This document shows positions 57,931 to 64,000 of a DNA stretch of 64,000 bases, one piece after another (the stretch's first letter is position 1; each line of letters starts with the position of its first letter). The DNA is taken from positions 62,001 through 126,000 of the forward strand of contig JAGRGH010000063.1 of the NCBI GenBank assembly GCA_020445605.1, in the 5' to 3' direction. Position numbers and translations under genes: made by a program. Origin of the DNA: Chromatiales bacterium (GTDB taxonomy: Bacteria; Pseudomonadota; Gammaproteobacteria; JAGRGH01). The notes under the pieces were generated by a model. The model searched no databases and was not told the DNA's origin. It saw only the letters and a list, made by a program, of their open reading frames with translations.

Positions 57931-57959
57931 TTGACAGGGTCCCCGCGTACCGCTATTGT
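57931..57959 (+). promoter_or_regulatory. Consensus sigma-70 promoter of the phasin operon
   Basis: TTGACA (six of six) at 57931-57936, 17-base spacer, TATTGT at 57954-57959. The start site would fall near 57966, inside the palindrome below. The rest of the 296-bp spacer after phaR holds GC-rich hairpins (for example 57746-57763) but no gene. Confidence 0.8.
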
Positions 57960-57986
57960 GCACTGCAACAATGTTGCACTGCACAA
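57956..57986. promoter_or_regulatory. 31-bp palindromic PhaR operator candidate
   Basis: TTGTGCACTGCAACA, one base A, TGTTGCACTGCACAA: 14 of 15 positions pair as an inverted repeat. Each arm contains TGCN3GCA. It covers the end of the -10 box and the expected start site, so binding would block transcription. The left arm is identical to the site before phaA. Assignment to PhaR is inference from the gene context. Confidence 0.7.
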
Positions 57987-58028
57987 AGGCAACAAGGTAA
58001 CCGAATCCACTTAACCGGAGACACTGCC

Positions 58029-58415
58029 ATGATGAATGAAATGTTCGATTCCGTTAACACGGTCAGCAAAAATGCGGCGGTCGCTGCCAAGCAGCTCGCC
58101 GGTGTGAACCTGACGGCCAGCCGCAAGCTGGTGCAGTCCCAGATGGAACTCGCCGACGACGTTATGAAGGCGCAGGTCGAGTTTCTGCAGGCCGCCGCGA
58201 AGGCGAAATCCGCGCAGGACGTCGTCGCCCAGCAGGTGCGCCTGTTCGAGGCCCTGAGCGCCCGTTCGCTGGCCGCCAGCCGTGCGTTCGTCGAGCTTGC
58301 GACCGAGACCTTCGACCAGGTTCGCGCCGTGGTCGAGCAGGAAGTCGAAGCCGCCACCGCGCGTGCCAACCAGGTCGTCGACAAGGCCGTCAGCGCCGTC
58401 CGCAAGGCGGCCTGA
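58029..58415 (+). CDS. phaP: Phasin (PHA granule coat protein)
   Basis: A 128-residue helical phasin. The sequence is amphipathic and alanine-rich with no transmembrane segment (NAAVAAKQLAGVNLTASRKL, QVEFLQAAAKAKSAQDVVAQ, then LAASRAFVELATETFDQVRA), matching the phasin_2 pattern. It coats granules and limits their size. CGGAG about nine bases upstream of ATG is the ribosome site. It has a consensus promoter with a strong PhaR-type palindrome and is followed by a second reductase gene after 3 bases. Confidence 0.9.
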   Translation: MMNEMFDSVNTVSKNAAVAAKQLAGVNLTASRKLVQSQMELADDVMKAQVEFLQAAAKAKSAQDVVAQQVRLFEALSARSLAASRAFVELATETFDQVRAVVEQEVEAATARANQVVDKAVSAVRKAA

Positions 58416-58418
58416 AGC

Positions 58419-59174
58419 ATGGAAGCCCCGGTGACCCGCGTCGCGCTGGTCACGGGCGGCATCGGGGGCATTGGCACCGCGATCTGCCGTCGGATGGCCA
58501 GGGAAGGCCATCGCGTGGTCGCGACCTACCATCCGGCCGAGGCCGACCAGGCGCTGGCCTGGCAGGCCGCGGAACGCGAGGCCGGCGCCGACGTCCACAT
58601 CGCCCCCGTTGATGTCAGCTCGTTCGACTCCTGCCGCGATCTGATCAGCAAGGTCAGCGCCGAACTCGGCCCCGTGGACATTCTCGTCAACGGCGCCGGC
58701 ATCACGCGTGACAAGACGCTGAAGAAAATGGACCCCGAGCAGTGGCGTGCCGTGCTGTCGACCAATCTCGACAGCGTGTTCAACGTCACCAAGCACGTGA
58801 TCGACAGCATGGTCGACCGTGGTTTCGGGCGCGTTGTGAACATCTCGTCGGTCAACGGCCAGAAAGGCCAGTTCGGCCAGACGAATTACTCGTCGGCGAA
58901 GGCCGGCATGCTTGGCTTCACGATGTCGCTGGCGCAGGAAGTCGCGACCAAGGGCGTGACCGTCAACGCGATCTCGCCGGGCTACATCGACACGCCGATG
59001 ACTGCCGCCATGCCCGATGACATCCGCAACGCAATCGTCGCCGGCATTCCGCTGCGCCGCATGGGCACGCCCGACGACATTGCCAACGCCGTCGCGTTCC
59101 TGATTTCCGGCGACTCGGACTACATCACCGGCGTGAACCTGCCGGTCAATGGCGGGATGTTCATGAGCTGCTGA
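58419..59174 (+). CDS. phaB: Second acetoacetyl-CoA reductase-like SDR
   Basis: A 251-residue short-chain dehydrogenase close to the first PhaB. The cofactor loop is VTGGIGGIGTAI, the PhaB-type segment is GAGITRDKTLKKMD, and the catalytic residues lie in ISSVNGQKGQFGQTNYSSAK. It differs from the first copy in the loop after the cofactor site (TYHPAEADQALAWQA), which may alter cofactor or chain-length preference. Three bases separate it from the phasin stop, so it would be induced with granule formation. A strong terminator follows. Confidence 0.88.
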   Translation: MEAPVTRVALVTGGIGGIGTAICRRMAREGHRVVATYHPAEADQALAWQAAEREAGADVHIAPVDVSSFDSCRDLISKVSAELGPVDILVNGAGITRDKTLKKMDPEQWRAVLSTNLDSVFNVTKHVIDSMVDRGFGRVVNISSVNGQKGQFGQTNYSSAKAGMLGFTMSLAQEVATKGVTVNAISPGYIDTPMTAAMPDDIRNAIVAGIPLRRMGTPDDIANAVAFLISGDSDYITGVNLPVNGGMFMSC

Positions 59175-59264
59175 GGCGACCCGTCGCGATCTGAAGGCCT
59201 GCCGACGCATGGCGTTGGCCGGCCGGTCGCGACGCACGAATTCCCTCCTCCTCGCACCTTGCGA

Positions 59265-59300
59265 CGCCGCCGGACCCGGTTCGCCGGCGGCGATTTTTTT
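59265..59300 (+). terminator. Rho-independent terminator after the phasin operon
   Basis: CGCCGCCGG and CCGGCGGCG form a 9-bp stem around an 8-10-base loop, followed by A and seven T (59294-59300). It ends the plus-strand operon 90 bases past the reductase stop and lies just before the convergent secreted-protein gene. Confidence 0.9.
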
Positions 59301-59313
59301 GCCCGGTTTCCCG

Positions 59314-59805
59314 CTACTTCGGCAGCGGCGCGTTGATCTTGAGATCGACCGACCACTTGTCGTCAAAGAACGAGCGCTCGCCGTCCGTGGTGAAGTGCGC
59401 CGACACCTCGCCGCCCTTCATCGAGAAGCCGTTCACCTTGATCGTGCCGCTGGACGAAAACCCGCTCCGCTTCAGTGCCTGATGGCAGATCTGCGCCGAG
59501 AACAGCTCGCCGTCCTCGGTGACGCTCAGCACCAGCGCATCGCCCAACTTTCCAAACTGTGCGTCGAAGTCCGGCTTTTTCGAGCCGCCGGAAGGCTTTT
59601 CGCTGGCGATGATCGTCCAGCCCTTCCTGCCCTCCCAGCCGTCGTTTTTGATCACGCTGACATTGGGAAGCTTCGCATCGCGCCCGTTGCCCACGTAGTG
59701 ACCGGTTGCACTGCCGGCGGCCAGGGCGCCGGCACCCGGGACGATCAGGGCAAGACCGAACACCAGCCCGGCCATCGGCAACGGCCGACACCACTGCGTA
59801 AACAT
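59314..59805 (-). CDS. Secreted hypothetical protein (163 residues)
   Basis: A protein with a signal peptide (MFTQWCRPLPMAGLVFGLAL, cleavage near ALAAG) and a beta-rich body. Lysine, glycine and serine are frequent (SEKPSGGSKKPDFDAQFGKL, then TIKVNGFSMKGGEVSAHFTT). No family is recognised. The ATG at 59805 has AAAGGAG eight bases upstream; an upstream ATG at 59838 gives an unlikely charged extension. It is convergent with the phasin operon and divergent from the dioxygenase. It probably acts in the periplasm or outside. Confidence 0.72.
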   Translation of the reverse strand: MFTQWCRPLPMAGLVFGLALIVPGAGALAAGSATGHYVGNGRDAKLPNVSVIKNDGWEGRKGWTIIASEKPSGGSKKPDFDAQFGKLGDALVLSVTEDGELFSAQICHQALKRSGFSSSGTIKVNGFSMKGGEVSAHFTTDGERSFFDDKWSVDLKINAPLPK

Positions 59806-60015
59806 GGTCCGTCTCCTTTCGGGAAAGTCATACGACAAACATCAGTCGCGGAACGATCGCTGATCGCCGCGGCGCAAACGCTAGCACCGCAACAATCCAC
59901 CCGGCAAGGACCGCAATGCCCGCCCCACGCCCTGCGCCGGGACATAAAAAAACTTTGGTGTACAAGTCGTAACGGCCGGGGTATATCGCTCGCCGCCGTC
60001 CCTGCATTTTCATGT

Positions 60016-60669
60016 ATGCCACAGGCTTCCAGCGCCCTCGAATCATCGGCCACCGGATCGCAGCTCGACGACATCGTTCGTGCACTGCAAACGACTGGCT
60101 GGATCGTCGTTCCCGATTTTCTGCCCGCCAGTGACTGGCAGCCACTGATGCTGCGTGCGCTGGCGATCGACGATTACAACCGCGCCGCGATTGGACGCGG
60201 CGAACAGCAGCAGGTGAACAACGGCGTGCGCACCGACCGTGTCGCCTGGATGGAAGCCGACGACCCGACGGACCAGGCCTGGCTCAGGCGAATGGAATGC
60301 CTGCGACTCGCGATCAACGAACGGCTGTTCCTGGGTCTGTTCGAACACGAGGCGCATTACGCGCGCTACGAACCAGGCGCCTTTTACACGCGCCATGTCG
60401 ATGCGCTGCATGGCGAGTCGAACCGCGTCGTTTCGACGGTTCTGTACCTCAATCCAGAGTGGGAGCCCGCCGACGGCGGCGAACTGGTGCTCTATGCCGA
60501 CGGATCAAGCGAGGGTCGGCGCATCTCCCCAATCGCCGGCACCCTGGTCGCGTTCCTCAGCGAAGTGTTTGCACACGAGGTGCTGCCCACGCAACGCACG
60601 CGGCATTCCATCGCCGGGTGGTTTCGGGTCAACGGCTCGACTGGAGCGCGGGTCGATCCGGCCCGGTAG
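60016..60669 (+). CDS. Fe(II)/2-oxoglutarate dioxygenase (prolyl-4-hydroxylase-like)
   Basis: A 217-residue P4Hc/2OG-FeII_Oxy protein. The metal triad is His127 and Asp129 (YTRHVDALHGES) with distal His187 (VFAHEVLPTQ); Arg196/His197 in RTRHSIAGWF mark the 2-oxoglutarate end. The double-stranded beta-helix strands STVLYLNPEWEPADGGELVL and GTLVAFLSE are clear. The substrate is unknown; relatives hydroxylate proline or other protein and small-molecule targets. A shared spacer of 210 bases with the divergent secreted protein holds no obvious operator. Confidence 0.9.
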   Translation: MPQASSALESSATGSQLDDIVRALQTTGWIVVPDFLPASDWQPLMLRALAIDDYNRAAIGRGEQQQVNNGVRTDRVAWMEADDPTDQAWLRRMECLRLAINERLFLGLFEHEAHYARYEPGAFYTRHVDALHGESNRVVSTVLYLNPEWEPADGGELVLYADGSSEGRRISPIAGTLVAFLSEVFAHEVLPTQRTRHSIAGWFRVNGSTGARVDPAR

Positions 60670-60688
60670 GCACAGCGGTCTTTCCGGC

Positions 60689-61834
60689 TCAGGGACGGGC
60701 CGTGTGGCGCAGCTTCACGCTCAGAAACGTCAGCACCGCAAGCAGCGTCAGTAGCAGCGATACCAGCGCACCCCATCCAGCGCCCTGATACAGAAAACCG
60801 GGCAGATACGAACCCAGCGCACCGCCGGTGTAATAGCTCGATACGTACAGCCCGTTGACCAGCCCCTTGCGCTCGGTTTCCAGGTGATTCAGAAACGCCG
60901 ACAGCACGCTGTGCAGTGTGAACATGCCGGCCGCGAAGATCAGCATCGCGAAATACGCGAAACCGTTGCCACCGAACGCAAACGCGGCGGTGCCGATGAA
61001 GTACACAACGCTGCCGACCACCAGCGTGCGCCGCTCGCCGCCGAACGCATCAATGATCCGCAGCGATGCAAGCGCGATGACCACGCCAACGAGATAGCCG
61101 GTGTAGACGAGCGCGATTGCGCTCTGCGAGATGGCGGGGTCGTTCTCACGCATGCGGAACGGCAGAAAATTCAGCAGCGCCGCGAACACGAAGAACAGCA
61201 GGAACGCGCTGGCAAAACCTTCGGCGTAGACGGGCCGGCTCGCAAGCGCTCGGATCTCGACAAACCGCACCTTGCCCAGACGAATGCGTGGATCGGACGC
61301 GAGCCGCGTGGTCAGAAACGCCGCGACGAGCGCATTCGCCGACCAGAACTGGAACGCGATCGTCCAGCCCGACAGATCGGTCAGGATGCCGCTCAGCACC
61401 CGGCCCGCATAACCGCCGACGATCGTCGCGGCGATATAGATCGAGATGTTGCGTCGTGTGCGCCCCGGCCCGCCGGCGGCCGAACTGTAGGTCATCAGCG
61501 CCGTGAAGATCGCCGGCAGCATGAGCCCTTCGAGCGTGCGCAACGCCAGAAACAGCGGATAGTCCGGACCGAGCCCCAGCGAGAACTGCGCGACGGTCAG
61601 CACGCTGAATGCCACGGTCAGCATCAGTCGAGTCGAGACATGCTCGAGCACGTAGCCGTACAGCAGGGGCCCGAGTGCCAGCGGAATCATCGTTGCCGTG
61701 GTCAGCAGCGCAAGGTCGCCGGTCGAGCGTCCCCATTCGCTTGCAAGCAATGGCAGCAACGGCTGCGGCGCATACAGCACCGCGAAACCGACGATCGTGC
61801 AGTAGATGACGATGGCGAGGTTACGCGCGCCCAT
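60689..61834 (-). CDS. MFS transporter (YnfM-like)
   Basis: A 381-residue major facilitator with 12 predicted helices. The first-loop motif is degenerate (LGPLLYGYVLEHVSTRLML), and the central loop contains SDPRIRLGKVRF. It resembles the YnfM/AraJ branch of drug and metabolite exporters. No substrate can be assigned. It is convergent with the dioxygenase, with a 19-base gap, and downstream of the Calx-beta gene on the same strand. Confidence 0.88.
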   Translation of the reverse strand: MGARNLAIVIYCTIVGFAVLYAPQPLLPLLASEWGRSTGDLALLTTATMIPLALGPLLYGYVLEHVSTRLMLTVAFSVLTVAQFSLGLGPDYPLFLALRTLEGLMLPAIFTALMTYSSAAGGPGRTRRNISIYIAATIVGGYAGRVLSGILTDLSGWTIAFQFWSANALVAAFLTTRLASDPRIRLGKVRFVEIRALASRPVYAEGFASAFLLFFVFAALLNFLPFRMRENDPAISQSAIALVYTGYLVGVVIALASLRIIDAFGGERRTLVVGSVVYFIGTAAFAFGGNGFAYFAMLIFAAGMFTLHSVLSAFLNHLETERKGLVNGLYVSSYYTGGALGSYLPGFLYQGAGWGALVSLLLTLLAVLTFLSVKLRHTARP

Positions 61835-61937
61835 GAATGGTCAGTCGCCGACGGGACTTGATCGGCCGACTTGCAGGGTCAGCAGTTGTGGGCGCAGTGC
61901 AGACCCCACATGCAGACAAGCAACAGCCGGGGTTGGC

Positions 61938-61960
61938 CGCAGCCCCGCAGCGGGGCTGCG
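61938..61960 (-). terminator. GC-rich hairpin after the Calx-beta gene
   Basis: CGCAGCCCC pairs with GGGGCTGCG around a 5-base loop, eight bases past the stop at 61968. No T-run follows on the minus strand, so it may be a weak or rho-aided terminator, or an mRNA 3'-end stabiliser. Confidence 0.4.
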
Positions 61961-61967
61961 CCGATTG

Positions 61968-63884
61968 TCACGCGCGCCGGGACCAAGTCCGGCGCAAACC
62001 GAACAGTCCCAACAGACCCGAAAGCATCAGCAGGGTCCATGGTGCGAACACGGGCACCGGATACGGTTGATCCTGAATGGTCAGGATCGCGGTCGGGATA
62101 CCGCCCAGCACGGCCCCGCCGGTCGGCCCGCCCAAGCTCAGGTTGATGGTTTCCGGCAGTTCCTTATAGGAGTCGGAAACGATCGGCACGATGAAGGTCT
62201 TGTTCGAGCCGTCACCATGCGGCCAGTTCAACACGCCGAACGAGTTCAGATAGTCATCGGGATTCACGGCCGTGCCATCGGCGGTCGCATACATGACCGA
62301 GACCGGACCCGAGGTGCCGCCCGTGCGAGTGACCGTGATCAGCGCGGATGGGACACCTTCGACGACCAGGTACGTCGGCGAGCTGAACTGCAACGCGCCG
62401 GCCGGCGGAATGTCGTTGTCGACGATCGAGAGCACGGCGGTCGACTGCGTGCCCAGGATCGCGCCGCCGGTCGGGCCGCTCAGGCTGAGATTCAGCGGCT
62501 CGTCGCCTTCGATGTCCGGATCGTCGGTGATCGGCACATCGAAGGTCTTGGCCGCGCTGTCGCCGTCGCCCCACATCAGCACAGATGCCACGGCGGTGTA
62601 ATCACTGCCATCCAGCGCAACATCGTCGGCGGTCGCGTAACTGACCGATACCATGCCGCTGCTGCCGCCCGTGCGGGTCACGGTGATGGTGGCCATGCCG
62701 GCACCTTCGTTCACGCTGTAGACCGGCGCACTGAACTGCAGGGCACCGCCGGGCGGAACGTCGTTGTCCTGGATCGTCAGGATCGCCGCGCCGTTCGGAC
62801 CGATCGCCGCGCCACCCGTGGGGGCGGAAAGTGCGAGATTGACCGTTTCGTCCCCTTCGGCATCGGCGTCGTTGGTGACTGGCACGTTGAAGGTCTTCGA
62901 GGCGGTATTGCCTGGGCCCCAGAACAACACGCCTGCGACCCCGCTGTAGTCCGCACCGGCCGTCGCGCTGCCGTCCGCGGTCTGGTAGCCGACCGAGACG
63001 CTGCCGGCCGAACCGCCGGTGCGCGTAACGGTGATCAGCGCGGACACGCCGGCTTCGCTGACGACATAGGTCGGCGAGCTGAACTGCAAGACACCCGGCA
63101 GCAGAGATGGATCTTCGAGCGCAGCCAATGCGTCGAGATCAGCGGGCGCCCAGGTCGCGTGTTCCGCCGAACCGTCGTAGGCCATTTCCCAGGTCGGCCC
63201 GGCCGGGTCGTACTCGATCACGTCCTCATCGTCGAACGCGACGCCGCCGACCGACTCGCTGGCATCAAACGAAACCAGCAGGTGGCCGTTGGCAAGTACG
63301 TGTGCGCCATCGAGGTCCAGCGCGTCCGGCACACTGGCGGCAGAGGCATCGAAGAACAGGCTGTACGCGCCGTCGTAGCGCACGATATCGGCATCGTCCG
63401 CCGTGACGGCGCCGACGATGACCGTGGTATCGAAAGACAGCAGCAGGGCCCCGTCGGTACCAAGCGCGATCGCGTCGATCTGCGCACCGGGCGGCACGCC
63501 GAGGTTGCTGCCGTCGAAATCGATCGTGAAATTCACGCCGTCGTAACGCACCACATCGCGCGACTCGGCCGTGACGAATCCGACCGTGACCGTGGTATCG
63601 AATGCCAGGAGCTGATCGCCGTTCGGCAGCGCATGGTAGCCGACGATATCCGCCCCGCCGGGAATGGTGCCGACATCCAGTGCCGTGACCGTGCCCCCCA
63701 GATCGTCCGATGCCGCGTCCTCGTCATCGAGCGTGACGCCGCCCAGGGTGACGGTCACATCCGGCGAGTAGCGCACCTCGGCGAGCGGAGTGGCCGCGAA
63801 AGCCGCCGCCGGAGCGAAACAAGCTGCGAGCAAAATCCCTGGCAGGAACCCGGTACCCAGTGCGCGATGCAGTGCGTGTTTCAC
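61968..63884 (-). CDS. Calx-beta repeat surface protein with sorting-type tail
   Basis: A 638-residue secreted protein. A signal peptide (LPGILLAACFAPAAAFA) leads to an N-terminal region with three repeats of the form LLxFDTTVxVGxVTAxxxDIVRYDG, probably part of a propeller or beta-solenoid. Three tandem Calx-beta domains follow at about 300-600, each with ITVTRTGGxxGxVSVxY and ending DNDxPPxGALQFSxP. Calx-beta domains bind calcium and occur in adhesins. The C-terminus (VPVFAPWTLLMLSGLLGLFG, then LRRTWSRRA) has a sorting-signal layout. GTG 63884 has GAGG nine bases upstream; a longer start at 63977 adds an unlikely extension. Confidence 0.85.
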   Translation of the reverse strand: MKHALHRALGTGFLPGILLAACFAPAAAFAATPLAEVRYSPDVTVTLGGVTLDDEDAASDDLGGTVTALDVGTIPGGADIVGYHALPNGDQLLAFDTTVTVGFVTAESRDVVRYDGVNFTIDFDGSNLGVPPGAQIDAIALGTDGALLLSFDTTVIVGAVTADDADIVRYDGAYSLFFDASAASVPDALDLDGAHVLANGHLLVSFDASESVGGVAFDDEDVIEYDPAGPTWEMAYDGSAEHATWAPADLDALAALEDPSLLPGVLQFSSPTYVVSEAGVSALITVTRTGGSAGSVSVGYQTADGSATAGADYSGVAGVLFWGPGNTASKTFNVPVTNDADAEGDETVNLALSAPTGGAAIGPNGAAILTIQDNDVPPGGALQFSAPVYSVNEGAGMATITVTRTGGSSGMVSVSYATADDVALDGSDYTAVASVLMWGDGDSAAKTFDVPITDDPDIEGDEPLNLSLSGPTGGAILGTQSTAVLSIVDNDIPPAGALQFSSPTYLVVEGVPSALITVTRTGGTSGPVSVMYATADGTAVNPDDYLNSFGVLNWPHGDGSNKTFIVPIVSDSYKELPETINLSLGGPTGGAVLGGIPTAILTIQDQPYPVPVFAPWTLLMLSGLLGLFGLRRTWSRRA

Positions 63885-64000
63885 CTGGTCCACCTCATTT
63901 GTTGTTCGGTCGTCCGCCGCGCTCCGCAAATGCCGTGGCATCCCGACGCCTGCAAGCCCCATCCGGCATCGACACAACGACCGCTCAGGCCCTGGTCAGA

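Overview
The window is GC-rich DNA densely packed with genes. It reads as the chromosome of a sulfur-oxidising gammaproteobacterium of the Chromatiales/Ectothiorhodospiraceae type. The evidence is a gammaproteobacterial gene order (leuCDB-asd-fimV-truA-trpFBA-accD-folC-dedD-cvpA-purF), recCBD, a complete System I cytochrome c maturation operon (ccmABCDEFGHI), a flavocytochrome c sulfide dehydrogenase pair (fccAB), and a class III (PhaC/PhaE) polyhydroxyalkanoate system. No tRNA, rRNA, CRISPR array, prophage or intact insertion sequence was seen. The species cannot be fixed from the sequence alone.

Layout. 1-6 kb, minus strand: an oligopeptide-binding lipoprotein cut by the window edge, a CYTH triphosphatase, the 23S rRNA methyltransferase rlmD, a ydbH/ydbL-like pair for lipid transport between the membranes, and cysM. 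6-23.5 kb: a very proline-rich membrane protein, then the purF-to-leuC metabolic block, all on the minus strand, with a LysR regulator divergent from leuC. 24.7-27.4 kb: a 73-residue protein and the radical SAM protein YgiQ. 27.4-34.3 kb: the ccm operon, read from ccmA to ccmI and almost all coupled by 4-base overlaps. 34.4-37 kb: fccB, fccA and an Fnr-like regulator. 37-45.2 kb: recC-recB-recD. 45.2-50 kb: an accessory stretch with a Crp-like regulator, a small conserved-looking protein, a sulfotransferase-like protein, a HExxH lipoprotein, two tandem mini-proteins that are little more than a signal peptide plus a sorting-type tail, and a fatty acid hydroxylase. 50-52.5 kb: isocitrate lyase with a divergent LysR regulator. 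52.9-59.2 kb: phaC-phaE divergent from phaA-phaB, then phaR and a phasin-reductase operon. 59.3-64 kb: a secreted protein, an Fe(II)/2-oxoglutarate dioxygenase, an MFS transporter and a Calx-beta surface protein with a sorting-type tail.

How the parts fit. CcmA-I attaches haem to c-type cytochromes such as FccA, which with FccB takes electrons from sulfide. The PHA genes make and coat carbon-storage granules. A shared TGC-rich 15-mer, doubled into a palindrome at the phasin promoter, marks likely PhaR operators. Isocitrate lyase would allow growth on C2 units such as those released from PHA.

The most unusual signal is non-coding. Three copies of a 162-bp element of identical length, all in the same orientation and about 90 percent identical by hand alignment, lie at 2223-2384, 24941-25102 and 52701-52862. 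Each has inverted-repeat ends, up to five successive hairpins, and one end placed exactly after the stop codon of a gene. Flanking YTAR-type tetranucleotides suggest a MITE-like element whose target overlaps stop codons. The second most unusual signal is the pair of mini-proteins with sorting-type tails.
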